NCBI RefSeq assembly: GCF_003970925.1
Contig: NZ_RWJF01000001.1
Span: 1,916,501-1,980,500 of the forward strand
DNA: 64,000 bases
DNA from: Sphingomonas ginkgonis
Lineage (GTDB): Bacteria; Pseudomonadota; Alphaproteobacteria; Sphingomonadales; Sphingomonadaceae
Reading direction: 5' to 3'
Numbering within the stretch: position 1 is the first letter of the stretch; the number at the start of each line of letters is the position of its first letter. The notes beneath the pieces are model-generated. The model worked only from the letters and a program-made list of their open reading frames with translations. It had not been told where the DNA came from and did not search any database. The position numbers were made by a program, and so were the translations under genes. Below are positions 36,415-45,137 of this stretch, piece by piece.

Positions 36415-38094
36415 ATGGCCGCCCAATACAGCTATGTGATGAAGGGTCTCACCAAGACCTTCCCCGGCGCTCCCAAGCCGGTGCTCAACGGCATCCACCT
36501 GCAATTTTATCCCGATGCCAAGATCGGGATCGTCGGCCCGAACGGCACCGGCAAGTCGACCCTGATGAAGATCATGGCCGGCCGCGACACCGAATTCTCG
36601 GGCGAGGCATGGCCGGGCACGAACATCACCGTCGGCTATCTCGAGCAGGAGCCTCAGCTCGACGAGACGAAGACGGTCATGGAGAATGTTCGCGAGGGTG
36701 TGAAGCCGATCGTGACCATGATGGATCGCTTCAACGAAATCTCGATGCTGATGGCCGATCCGCCGGCGGACGCGGATTTCGACGCGCTGATGGGCGAAAT
36801 GGGCGAGCTTCAGGAGAAGATCGACGCGGTCGACGGCTGGACCCTCGACAACCAGCTCGAGATCGCGATGGACGCGCTCCGCTGTCCGCCGGGCGACAGT
36901 CAGGTCACCAATCTGTCGGGCGGTGAGAAGCGCCGCGTCGCGCTCACCCGCCTGCTGCTCGAGAAGCCGGACATCCTGCTGCTCGACGAGCCGACCAACC
37001 ATCTCGACGCCGAGAGCGTTCAGTGGCTCGAGAAGCATCTGGTCGACTACAAGGGCAACGTCATCCTCGTCACCCACGACCGCTACTTCCTCGACAATGT
37101 GGTGAACTGGATCCTCGAGCTCGATCGCGGAAAATACTTCATCTACGAAGGCAACTACTCCACCTACCTCGACAAGAAGGCCAAGCGCCTCGAGCAGGAG
37201 GAGCGCGAGGACGAGGGACGCCAGAAGGCGATCAAGGAAGAGCTCGAATGGATCCGGCAGAGCCCCAAAGCGCGTCAGACCAAGTCCAAGGCCCGCATCA
37301 AGGCGTTCGACGCGCTGGTCGAAGCGTCGGAGAAGCGCGTCGTCGGCAAGGCGCAGATCGTTATCCAGACGCCCGAGCGGCTGGGCGGCAAGGTCATCGA
37401 GGCCTCGGGACTCAGCAAGGCTTATGGCGACAAGCTGCTGTTCGAGGACCTGAGCTTCAACCTGCCGCCGGGCGGGATCGTCGGGGTGATCGGGCCGAAC
37501 GGCGCCGGCAAATCGACCCTGTTCAAGCTGATCACCGGCCAGGAGCAGCCCGACAACGGCTCGATCGCCGTCGGTGAGACGGTCCACCTCGGCTATGTCG
37601 ACCAGAGCCGCGACGCGCTCGATCCCAAGAAAAACGTGTGGGAGGAGATCTCCGGCGGGCACGACCTGATGACGGTCGGCAAGCACGAGATGCAGACCCG
37701 CGCCTATGTCGGGGCGTTCAACTTCAAGGGCGTCGACCAGCAGAAGAAGGTCGGCCAGCTGTCGGGTGGCGAACGCAACCGCGTCCATATCGCCAAGATG
37801 CTGAAGGAGGGCGGCAACGTCCTCCTGCTCGACGAGCCGACCAACGACCTTGACGTCGAGACTCTGCGCGCGCTTGAGGACGCTTTGGAGAATTTCGCCG
37901 GCTGCGCCGTGGTGATCAGCCACGACCGCTTCTTCCTCGACCGGCTGGCGACGCACATCCTCGCCTTCGAGGGCGACAGCCATGTCGAGTGGTTCGAAGG
38001 CAATTTCGAGGCCTATGAGGAGGACAAGCGCCGCCGCATGGGTCCTGAGGCCGACCGCCCCCACCGCATGAGCTACAAGAAGCTCACCCGCTGA
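36415..38094 (+). CDS. ettA: Energy-dependent translational throttle protein, ABC-F ATPase
   Basis: A 559-residue soluble ABC-F protein with two ATP-binding cassettes. Walker A motifs are GPNGTGKST and GPNGAGKST; signatures are LSGGEKRRVAL and LSGGERNRVHI; Walker B motifs are LLLDEPTNHLD and LLLDEPTNDLD. The linker between cassettes is highly charged (residues about 250-300). Length and the RMGPEA-type C-terminus agree with EttA, which binds the ribosomal E site and gates elongation according to ATP/ADP. A GC-rich hairpin follows. Confidence 0.92.
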   Translation: MAAQYSYVMKGLTKTFPGAPKPVLNGIHLQFYPDAKIGIVGPNGTGKSTLMKIMAGRDTEFSGEAWPGTNITVGYLEQEPQLDETKTVMENVREGVKPIVTMMDRFNEISMLMADPPADADFDALMGEMGELQEKIDAVDGWTLDNQLEIAMDALRCPPGDSQVTNLSGGEKRRVALTRLLLEKPDILLLDEPTNHLDAESVQWLEKHLVDYKGNVILVTHDRYFLDNVVNWILELDRGKYFIYEGNYSTYLDKKAKRLEQEEREDEGRQKAIKEELEWIRQSPKARQTKSKARIKAFDALVEASEKRVVGKAQIVIQTPERLGGKVIEASGLSKAYGDKLLFEDLSFNLPPGGIVGVIGPNGAGKSTLFKLITGQEQPDNGSIAVGETVHLGYVDQSRDALDPKKNVWEEISGGHDLMTVGKHEMQTRAYVGAFNFKGVDQQKKVGQLSGGERNRVHIAKMLKEGGNVLLLDEPTNDLDVETLRALEDALENFAGCAVVISHDRFFLDRLATHILAFEGDSHVEWFEGNFEAYEEDKRRRMGPEADRPHRMSYKKLTR

Positions 38095-38100
38095 CGACAG

Positions 38101-38130
38101 CGGCGGGGCCGGGTGTCACCGGTTCCGCCG
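38101..38130 (+). terminator. Hairpin between convergent ettA and DoxX genes
   Basis: A 12-pair stem CGGCGGGGCCGG / CCGGTTCCGCCG with two G-U pairs and a six-base loop, seven bases after the ettA stop. There is no T tract. Orientation by G-U pairs fits a plus-strand transcript. Confidence 0.4.
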
Positions 38131-38137
38131 TGCCCAT

Positions 38138-38614
38138 TCAGGCCGCTCCGGCGCGTCCGTGGTGGACGCTCTCCCAATAGCCCTCGTTCCCCTCGGCGGC
38201 CCAGCGGCGGGTCAGCCAGGCGTCGACGCTCCACGGGCCGGGCCCCGCGAAGGCGATGTAGAGGAAGGCAAAGCAGAACAGCACCGCGGCCTCGCCGCCG
38301 TTGACGACGGGAAAGACCGAGTGCGGCGCGTGCACCGCCCAGTAGCCGATCGCCATCTCGCCCGACAGCAGCAGCGCCACCGGCCGCGACAGCAGGCCGA
38401 CCAGGAGGAACAGGCCGCCGACAAGCTCGATGATGCCGGCGATCCAGTAGAGCGACCAGGGATCGGGCCCGCTCATCGAGGTCAGGGGGAACATCAGCAT
38501 CTTGCTGGTGCCATGTTCCAGGAACAGAAGCGCGGTCACGATCCGCAGAACGCTCAGCAACGGTCTGGCCCAGCGATCGGTCTGACCGCCGTCGTCGAAG
38601 AGTTGATTGATCAT
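38138..38614 (-). CDS. DoxX family membrane protein, first copy
   Basis: A 158-residue protein with four predicted helices. Family motifs are LLFLEHGTSKMLMFP in the first helix, ELVGGLFLLVGLLSRPVALLLSGEMAIGY, and the last-helix GPGPWSVDAWL. DoxX proteins take part in thiol/oxidative-stress complexes or quinone-linked oxidation in the few studied cases. AGGAGGG precedes the ATG. A second DoxX gene lies 1.1 kb away beyond the EamA gene. Confidence 0.88.
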   Translation of the reverse strand: MINQLFDDGGQTDRWARPLLSVLRIVTALLFLEHGTSKMLMFPLTSMSGPDPWSLYWIAGIIELVGGLFLLVGLLSRPVALLLSGEMAIGYWAVHAPHSVFPVVNGGEAAVLFCFAFLYIAFAGPGPWSVDAWLTRRWAAEGNEGYWESVHHGRAGAA

Positions 38615-38728
38615 CGCTGCCCTCCTTGCGCGTGGAGCTCAGGGACGATGCCAGCATAGCAGAGTCGCGACCTGTTTTCGACCGGCAACTGCCTCGGTCG
38701 GCGCTTTTCATCGGCATTCAACCCGGCC

Positions 38729-39661
38729 ATGAGCCCTCGCATGCCGAGCCTTGCCTCCGACATGCCCGCGACGGACGTCGTCGCCCGAGGCATTCTCTGC
38801 CGCCTGGGCGCGGTCGTCGGCTTCTCCTTCATGTCGGCGATGCTCAAACTGGCCTCGCTGCGCGGGATGAACGCGCCCGAACTGGTGTTCTGGCGATCGA
38901 CATTCAGCCTGCCGGTCGTGCTGGCCTGGGTGCTTCGCCGCTACAGCCTCGAAATCCTCCGCCCGAACAATGTCATGGCCCACGTCAGCCGGAGCGCAAT
39001 CGGACTGGCGTCGATGACGGCCACCTTCCAGGCGCTGATCCTGCTTCCGCTGGGTGACGCGACGACCATCAACTTCACCGCTCCGCTGTTCGCGACGATC
39101 CTCTCCTTCGTTCTTCTCAAGGAGCCTGTCGGTCGGCATCGCTGGGCAGCGGTGCTGGTCGGCTTTGTCGGGGTCATCATCGTCGCCCACCCGAGTGGCG
39201 CGGGGCTGCCGCTGCTCGGGGTCGCCATCGCGCTCGCCGCGGCGGTTGGCCAGGCGAGCGTCACCATCACGCTACGCCGGCTGCAGCGGAGCGAGCATGT
39301 CGGCGCCATCGTCTTCTGGTTCGCGGTCGCCGGGATCCTTGTCGGCGGCCTGCTCATGCCGGTGTTCGGGCATGCCCATGAAACGACGGCGTTCGTTCTG
39401 GTGGCGCTCGGCGGGCTGGCTGGCGGGACGGCGCAGCTGCTGATGACCGCGTCGCTCCGCGCGCCGGTCTCGGCCGTCACCCCGTTCGACTATCTGCAGA
39501 TGGTCGGCGCATTGCTGTTCGGCTGGCTGTTCTTCGCGACGATGCCGACCGCCGCGACCCTTGGCGGGGCGGCGCTGATCGCCGGCAGCGGCCTCTACAC
39601 CGCCGTGCGAGAGCACCGGCTGCGGCGGCGCTCCGCCCCGGCCGTCTTGCCCGCCGCCTAG
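38729..39661 (+). CDS. EamA family (DMT) transporter
   Basis: A 310-residue inner-membrane protein with about ten helices and two EamA repeats (about 20-155 and 165-295). Typical features are ELVFWRSTFSLPVVLAWVLR, the LPLGDATTINFTAPLFATIL loop of the first repeat, and TPFDYLQMVGALLFGWLFF of the second. The family exports metabolites such as amino acids and S-adenosylmethionine; the substrate is unknown. The start could be 38729 or the ATG at 38741. Its stop overlaps the stop of the convergent second DoxX gene by three bases. Confidence 0.88.
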   Translation: MSPRMPSLASDMPATDVVARGILCRLGAVVGFSFMSAMLKLASLRGMNAPELVFWRSTFSLPVVLAWVLRRYSLEILRPNNVMAHVSRSAIGLASMTATFQALILLPLGDATTINFTAPLFATILSFVLLKEPVGRHRWAAVLVGFVGVIIVAHPSGAGLPLLGVAIALAAAVGQASVTITLRRLQRSEHVGAIVFWFAVAGILVGGLLMPVFGHAHETTAFVLVALGGLAGGTAQLLMTASLRAPVSAVTPFDYLQMVGALLFGWLFFATMPTAATLGGAALIAGSGLYTAVREHRLRRRSAPAVLPAA

Positions 39662-40071
39662 GCGGTCCTGCCGCTCAGGCGCCGCTGGCGGATCGCCTCG
39701 TCGACGCTCCACGGCCCGCTTCCGGCGGTGCTGAGGAAGAGGAAGACGAAGCAGAAGAGGATCGCGGCATCGCCCATGTTGATCGCCGGGAAGGTCGACT
39801 GCGGTGCGTGGAAGGTCCAGTAGGCGACCGCCATCTCGCCCGCGAGAATAAAGGCGACGGGACGGGTGAACAGGCCGACCAGCACCAGCAGCCCGCCCAC
39901 CAGTTCGAGCACCCCGCCGATCCACAGGAGCGAGCCGACCGTGGGGGCCGGGTGGCCAGGCGCCGATGGCGGGAAGCCGAGCAGCTTCTGCGTGCCGTGC
40001 TCGATGAACAGCAGCCCGGCGACAATCCGCAGCAGCGCGTGGGTGATCGGTGTGAGGCGGCTCGTGTCCAT
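39658..40071 (-). CDS. DoxX family membrane protein, second copy
   Basis: A 137-residue four-helix DoxX protein, clearly related to the 38138-38614 copy: LLFIEHGTQKLLGFP, ELVGGLLVLVGLFTRPVAFILAGEMAVAY, HAPQSTFPAINMGDAAILFCF and GSGPWSVDEAI. The ATG at 40071 is preceded by AGGAGA. It starts eight bases after the stop of the DUF899 gene and is probably co-transcribed with it. Confidence 0.88.
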   Translation of the reverse strand: MDTSRLTPITHALLRIVAGLLFIEHGTQKLLGFPPSAPGHPAPTVGSLLWIGGVLELVGGLLVLVGLFTRPVAFILAGEMAVAYWTFHAPQSTFPAINMGDAAILFCFVFLFLSTAGSGPWSVDEAIRQRRLSGRTA

Positions 40072-40079
40072 GAGGTCTC

Positions 40080-40805
40080 CTAGTCGGCGTAGCTGAGCTT
40101 GGGATACCACTCCGAACCACGTCCGGCGGGAGTGATGTCGAGCATGTTCCACAAGGGCGCCATGTCGGGTGCGCCGCGCGGGTCCTGCCCGGGATCGGCC
40201 ATGTCCATGTTGAACTCGCCCGACCAAAACAGCCGAACCTGGTCGCCGTCTTTGCGGAACACCACCAGGGAGGGCACCTCCCATTCCTCGCCCGAGCCGT
40301 CCCAGGCGGGTACGAGGCTGCGGAAATCATGCGGGAACGCGTCGTCCTTCGCCTGCACGAAGCGCAGGTGCCGCCAGCCGCGCTCCTGCGCGAAGGCCTT
40401 CTGTCGCTCCACGGTCGAGCGGCCGACCACCACCAGCGCCGCCTTCTCCTCGATGTCCCGGGCGTTCTGATCCAACGGCCCGAGAAAGTTGGTGCACATC
40501 GGGCAGGGACGAGCCCTGTCGGGCCCATACATCCAGCTGTAGCTGATTAGCGTGTCGTGCTGGCCGAATAGCTCGGCGAGTCCGACCTCGGACCCGTTCT
40601 CGTCGAGAAACCGATAATTCTTAAATATGGCTGGACCCGGGGGCAGGTGGCGGCGCTGCTCGGCAACGCGCTCGAGGTGGCGGCGGAGTTCGATTTCTTC
40701 TCGGAGAAGTGCCGCCCGGGCAGCCGCATAATCGTCGCTCTCCCCGGGCCAGGGCTGGCGGTGCTCGTTCGCCAGTCGCTCGGCGGGTACAAGGGACGCG
40801 TCCAT
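40080..40805 (-). CDS. DUF899 family thioredoxin-like protein
   Basis: A 241-residue cytosolic protein of the DUF899 family. It has the family signature SYSWMYGPDRARPCPMC, with a CPMC redox-type motif, followed by FLGPLDQNARDIEEKAALVVVGRS. The fold is thioredoxin-like, and the family is often called thiol-disulfide oxidoreductase-like, but catalysis is unproven. The ATG at 40805 is preceded by AAGGAGA; the frame extends 20 codons further without support. It heads a probable two-gene operon with a DoxX gene. Confidence 0.85.
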   Translation of the reverse strand: MDASLVPAERLANEHRQPWPGESDDYAAARAALLREEIELRRHLERVAEQRRHLPPGPAIFKNYRFLDENGSEVGLAELFGQHDTLISYSWMYGPDRARPCPMCTNFLGPLDQNARDIEEKAALVVVGRSTVERQKAFAQERGWRHLRFVQAKDDAFPHDFRSLVPAWDGSGEEWEVPSLVVFRKDGDQVRLFWSGEFNMDMADPGQDPRGAPDMAPLWNMLDITPAGRGSEWYPKLSYAD

Positions 40806-40870
40806 CGGTCGATCTCCTTCAAACCTTGGCAACGCAGTGGGCGGCGGAAGTCTCCAGACGGCCATTCAGC

Positions 40871-40879
40871 TGTGGATAA
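40871..40879 (-). promoter_or_regulatory. Consensus DnaA box upstream of dnaE
   Basis: TGTGGATAA on the plus strand is the complement of TTATCCACA, the strict DnaA box. It stands 51 bases before the dnaE start, in the 124-base gap shared with the divergent DUF899 gene. About 0.1 match is expected by chance in a window of this size and GC content, by rough estimate. No second box is visible nearby, so it is a possible regulatory site rather than an origin. Confidence 0.5.
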
Positions 40880-40929
40880 GCGGAGGCTTGCCACTTTTCT
40901 GCCTCCTGTCGCAACGCCATAGTTCACCA

Positions 40930-43900
40930 ATGCCGCACCCTTTCGTTCCGCTTCGCGTCTTTTCCAGCTTCTCGATGCTGGAGGGCGCGATCGAGCCGAA
41001 GGCGATCGCCAAGCAGGCAAAGAAGCTCGGCTTCCCGGCGATCGCTGTGACCGATCGCAACGGTCTCTACGCGGCGATGGCCTTCTCCGAGGCGTGCCAG
41101 GGCGAGGGCGTCCAGCCGATCATCGGGACGCTGCTCGGGATCGCCCGCCCGGCCGAGCTGCCGGGGGAGAAGGGCGTCATCGACTGGCTGGCACTGCTCG
41201 CCAAGGACGAGGCCGGCTACAACCATCTCTGCCGGCTCGTCTCCGCCGCGCACATGGGCCGTCCCGCCGACCAGCCGCCGCACGTCGACCTCGCGACGCT
41301 GGAGTCGATGAGCGCCGGGCTGATTGCGCTGAGTGCTGGCGGGGAGGGGGCGCTCGCCCGGCTGGTCGCGGACGGGGCGGTTGCGGCAGCGCGCAGCCAC
41401 GCGACGGAACTCCAGCGGATCTTCGCCGACCGCTTCTACATCGAACTGTCGCGGCGCGGCCATGCTATCGAGCAGGCGGCGGAAGAGGGGCTGATCGACC
41501 TCGCCTACGCGCTCGACCTGCCGCTCGTCGCCACCAACCCGGCGAGCTATGCCGAGCCGAACTTCCACGCCGCGCACGACGCCATGCTGTGCATCGCCAG
41601 CTCGAGCCAGATCGACAATGCCGACCGGATCACCTCGTCGCCGGACGCCTGGCTGAAATCCTCGTCGATGATGGCGGAGATCTTCGCCGATCTGCCCGAG
41701 GCGCTCGTCAACACGGCGGTGGTGGCGCAGCGCTGTGCGGTGGCGGCGCCCAAGCGCAAGCCGATCCTCCCGCGTCTCAGCAACGACGAGGACGAGCAGC
41801 TTCGCCGCGACGCGCACGCCGGGCTGGAGCGGCGGATCGCCGAGCGTCCCGCCGAGGACCGCGCCCGCTATGTCGAGCGGCTCGACTTCGAGATCGACGT
41901 CATCCAGCGGATGGGCTTCTCCGGCTACTTCCTGATCGTCGCCGACTTCATCAAATGGGCCAAGGCCAACGACATCCCGGTCGGCCCGGGGCGCGGTTCG
42001 GGCGCGGGCTCGGCGGTCGCCTGGGCGCTCACCATTACCGACCTCGACCCGCTCGAGCTGAAGCTCCTCTTCGAGCGCTTCCTCAACCCCGAGCGCGTGT
42101 CGATGCCCGACTTTGATATCGATTTCTGCGAAACCCACCGCGACAAGGTCATCACCTACGTCCAGCAGAAATATGGCTCGGACAAGGTCGCGCAGATCAT
42201 CACCTTCGGGCGGCTGAAGGCGCGCGCGGTGCTGAAGGATACCGGCCGCGTGCTGCAGATGAGCTACGGCCATGTCGACCGGCTGGCCAAGCTGGTCCCC
42301 AACCATCCGACCGATCCCTGGACGCTCGACCGCAGCCTGGAGGGCGTGCCCGAGCTTCGCCGCGAATATGAGAACGAGGCGGAGGTGAAGCGCCTGTTCG
42401 ACCTCGCGATGAAGCTCGAAGGCCTGCCGCGCCACTCCTCGACCCACGCGGCGGGCGTGGTGATCGGCGACCGGCCGCTCGACCAGCTCGTCCCGCTCCA
42501 TCGCGACCCGCGCTCGACCATGCCGGTCACCCAGTTCGACATGAAATATGTCGAGGCGGCGGGGCTGGTGAAGTTCGACTTCCTCGGCCTGAAGACCCTG
42601 TCGGTGCTCAAGGAAGCGCAGCGGCTGCTGAAGCTGCGCGGGGTCGAGGTCGATTACGAGACTCTGCCGTGGGACGATCCCGCGGTCTACGAGCTCCTCC
42701 AACGCGGCGACACCGTCGGCGTGTTCCAGCTGGAATCGGAGGGCATGCGGCGGACCCTGTCGGCGGTCCGGCCGACCAATTTCGGCGACATCATCGCGCT
42801 GGTCTCGCTCTACCGACCGGGCCCGATGGACAATATTCCACTGTTCGGCGACCGCAAGAACGGCCGCGCGGCGATTGAATATCCGCACGCGATGCTGACC
42901 GAGGTGCTGGCCGAGACCTACGGCATCTTCGTCTACCAGGAGCAGGTGATGCAGGCGGCGCAGGTGCTGGCCGGCTACAGCCTCGGCGACGCCGACCTGC
43001 TGCGGCGCGCGATGGGCAAGAAGATCAAGGCGGAGATGGACGCCCAGCGTGCCCGCTTCGTCGAGGGCGCGGCGCGCAACGACATCCGGCCCGAGAAGGC
43101 CAACGAGCTGTTCGACCTCATCGACAAGTTCGCCGGCTACGGCTTCAACAAGAGCCACGCCGCCGCCTATGCGCTGGTCGCCTATCACACCGCCTGGCTG
43201 AAGGCGCATCACCCGGCCGAGTTCTTCGCCGCCTCGATGAGCTACGACATGGCGCAGACCGACAAGCTCGGCCTGTTCATCGAGGATGTCCGGCGCTCGG
43301 GGCTCGAGTGCCTCGGGGTCGACGTCAACGCCAGCGAGGCCGCCTTCTCGGTCGAGCAGGGGCAGGTCCGCTACGCACTGGGTGCGCTGAAGGGTGTCGG
43401 CGAGAAGGCGATGGAGAGCCTGGTCGAGGAGCGCAGCGCCTCGGGCAAGTTCAAGAGCCTCGACGACTTCGCCGATCGGATCGACCCGCGCCTGCTCAAT
43501 CGCCGCCAGCTCGAGAGCCTCGCAGCGGCGGGTGCGTTCGACAGCCTCGAGCCGGACCGAGCCAAGGTCTTCGCCGCTGCCGAGACGATCCTCGCCCACG
43601 CCGCCAGCGCGCACGAGCAGCGCAACAGTGGGCAGGGCGGCCTGTTCGGCGGCCCCGCCGATAGCGGGGTCCCGCCGATCCGGCTGCCCCGCGACGCGAG
43701 CTGGACGCTGGCCGAGCGGATGGCCAGCGAGCGGGACAGCTTTGGCTTCTACTTCTCCGCCCACCCGGTCGATCACCACAAGCATCTGCTCGGCGCGCAT
43801 AAGGTCCGCCACTTCGCGGACATCGGCCAGGTGCCGGTGCCCGCCGAGGGCCGCGCCGGAGCGACGATGGCCGGCCTGGTCGAGGGAATCCGCTGGCGGG

Positions 43901-44379
43901 TCTCGCAGCGGGGCCGCCGCTTCATGATGGCCAGCTTCAGCGATCCCAGCGGCCAGTTCGAGGCGACGGTGTTCGACGACGATGCCGCCGCCGCGCTCGA
44001 GGAAGCGGCCAAGCTCGGCCAGTGCGGGCTGCTCGGGGTCGAGCTGGACAGGAAACCCGGCGATGATCTGCCGCGGATCTCGATCAAGAGCTTCAAGCCG
44101 CTCGACCAGCTCGCCAAGGCGACCCGGCTCGAGATGACGATCGCTCTCAGCGACATCGGGCAAGTCGCTCATGTCGCTTCGGAAATGTCCCGCGCGCGGG
44201 GCGGCACGGGGTGTTTGTCGTTCCGCATCCCGGTGAGCGGCGAGCGCGAGGCGGCGGTCCTTGCCGGGCGCGACTTCACGCTCGACGCGGAGCTTCAGAT
44301 GCGGCTGGAACGGATCGTCGGCGAAGGTGCGGTGACGCTTTCGGCGAAGGAGCCGCCGCGGCTGGCGCTGGTCGGCTGA
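40930..44379 (+). CDS. dnaE: DNA polymerase III subunit alpha
   Basis: The 1149-residue replicative polymerase. The catalytic metal-binding Asp residues are in the PDFDIDFCE motif (about residues 393-401), with GPGRGSGAGS and FNKSHAAAYALVAYHTAWLK further along. A C-terminal OB fold follows (about 970-1060). The N-terminal PHP domain begins FVPLRVFSSFSMLEG, so the HLRVH-type histidines that open the PHP metal site are replaced, and its hydrolase site is probably dead. The length and layout fit DnaE1 rather than the error-prone DnaE2. The start is the ATG at 40930, and a DnaA box lies 51 bases upstream. Confidence 0.95.
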   Translation: MPHPFVPLRVFSSFSMLEGAIEPKAIAKQAKKLGFPAIAVTDRNGLYAAMAFSEACQGEGVQPIIGTLLGIARPAELPGEKGVIDWLALLAKDEAGYNHLCRLVSAAHMGRPADQPPHVDLATLESMSAGLIALSAGGEGALARLVADGAVAAARSHATELQRIFADRFYIELSRRGHAIEQAAEEGLIDLAYALDLPLVATNPASYAEPNFHAAHDAMLCIASSSQIDNADRITSSPDAWLKSSSMMAEIFADLPEALVNTAVVAQRCAVAAPKRKPILPRLSNDEDEQLRRDAHAGLERRIAERPAEDRARYVERLDFEIDVIQRMGFSGYFLIVADFIKWAKANDIPVGPGRGSGAGSAVAWALTITDLDPLELKLLFERFLNPERVSMPDFDIDFCETHRDKVITYVQQKYGSDKVAQIITFGRLKARAVLKDTGRVLQMSYGHVDRLAKLVPNHPTDPWTLDRSLEGVPELRREYENEAEVKRLFDLAMKLEGLPRHSSTHAAGVVIGDRPLDQLVPLHRDPRSTMPVTQFDMKYVEAAGLVKFDFLGLKTLSVLKEAQRLLKLRGVEVDYETLPWDDPAVYELLQRGDTVGVFQLESEGMRRTLSAVRPTNFGDIIALVSLYRPGPMDNIPLFGDRKNGRAAIEYPHAMLTEVLAETYGIFVYQEQVMQAAQVLAGYSLGDADLLRRAMGKKIKAEMDAQRARFVEGAARNDIRPEKANELFDLIDKFAGYGFNKSHAAAYALVAYHTAWLKAHHPAEFFAASMSYDMAQTDKLGLFIEDVRRSGLECLGVDVNASEAAFSVEQGQVRYALGALKGVGEKAMESLVEERSASGKFKSLDDFADRIDPRLLNRRQLESLAAAGAFDSLEPDRAKVFAAAETILAHAASAHEQRNSGQGGLFGGPADSGVPPIRLPRDASWTLAERMASERDSFGFYFSAHPVDHHKHLLGAHKVRHFADIGQVPVPAEGRAGATMAGLVEGIRWRVSQRGRRFMMASFSDPSGQFEATVFDDDAAAALEEAAKLGQCGLLGVELDRKPGDDLPRISIKSFKPLDQLAKATRLEMTIALSDIGQVAHVASEMSRARGGTGCLSFRIPVSGEREAAVLAGRDFTLDAELQMRLERIVGEGAVTLSAKEPPRLALVG

Positions 44380-44385
44380 CCCAGA

Positions 44386-44414
44386 CCCTCCCCTGAACCG
44401 GGTTCGGGGGAGGG
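44386..44414. terminator. Bidirectional hairpin between dnaE and the hemerythrin gene
   Basis: CCCTCCCCTGAACC, then GGTTC and GGGGGAGGG, form a long GC-rich hairpin with a single mismatch. It fills the 45-base gap between two convergent genes, so it may terminate both. It also resembles the CCTCCC-type dispersed repeat at 25583-25702. Confidence 0.5.
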
Positions 44415-44424
44415 CCGGAAGGGC

Positions 44425-45075
44425 TCAGGCCTGCAGCAGCCCGTCGATGTTCACCAGCTTGGTGATCTTGGCGTTCTGCTCGGGGGTGAGCCGCGCCTTG
44501 AACAGCGGGAAGACCTGTTCCTCCTCCATCTTGGCATGCTCGGCGACCAGCTCGCGGAACTGCCGGACCTTGGTGAGGAACTCGGGGTTGCCCTTCTCCA
44601 TGTTGTTCAGTTCGTAGAGGTAGGTCTTCACATAGCCGTGCTCGCCCTCGAGCTTGTCGGCGTCGCCGGCCTGGTCCGCCTCGCGAAGCGCCGGGTAGAC
44701 CACCATCTCCTCTTCGTGGGCATGCTTGTCGAGCGCGTGGGTCAGCTGCTTGATCATCAGCCCGCGCTTGAAGGTCTGGCTGTCGTCGGTCGCCAGCAGC
44801 TTGTCGAAGATCGCCAGCGCCATCTTGTGCTCGGCCTTGAGCACCTCGTCCCAGTCGCCCGCGATCCCGCTGACGCCCTGCACGATCAGCTTGCGGCCGT
44901 AATTGGCCGCTAGTCCGAGCACCGCACCGGCGGCGGCGGCCCCGAGGATGGTGGCGGTGTCGGCCGAGCCCCAGCTGAACGCCGAGCGGCCGTTGCTCCG
45001 GTTTGCGCGATTGCTGCGGCTGCGATCCTCGCCGCTGGTCCGATCGTCCGTCCGAGTGTCGTTACGCGTCGCCAT
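44425..45075 (-). CDS. Hemerythrin HHE domain protein with membrane-anchor-like N-terminus
   Basis: A 216-residue protein. A Arg/Asn/Ser-rich charged N-terminus (about 1-35) is followed by one glycine/alanine-rich hydrophobic segment (ILGAAAAGAVLGLAANYG) and then a four-helix hemerythrin-like domain. Candidate di-iron ligands are AEHKMALAIFDKLL, HALDKHAHEEEMVVYPAL, EGEHGYVK and EHAKMEEEQVFP. Such proteins sense or buffer oxygen, NO or iron. AGGAGG precedes the ATG at 45075. Both neighbours are separate units. Confidence 0.85.
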   Translation of the reverse strand: MATRNDTRTDDRTSGEDRSRSNRANRSNGRSAFSWGSADTATILGAAAAGAVLGLAANYGRKLIVQGVSGIAGDWDEVLKAEHKMALAIFDKLLATDDSQTFKRGLMIKQLTHALDKHAHEEEMVVYPALREADQAGDADKLEGEHGYVKTYLYELNNMEKGNPEFLTKVRQFRELVAEHAKMEEEQVFPLFKARLTPEQNAKITKLVNIDGLLQA

Positions 45076-45137
45076 TACTGCCTCCTTCGGTTCGGTCGCA
45101 AAACCGATGGGCAAGGGCGCGCGTTCCGCCGTTCGGC

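Noticed and set aside
40806..40929. Replication origin near dnaE because of the DnaA box
   Set aside because: There is only one box, no AT-rich unwinding element, and no dnaA, dnaN or hemE-type origin neighbours.
40924..44172. Long minus-strand frame (1082 codons) opposite dnaE
   Set aside because: Shadow of the dnaE codon pattern. No ribosome-binding site or recognisable motif, and it would overlap an essential gene throughout.
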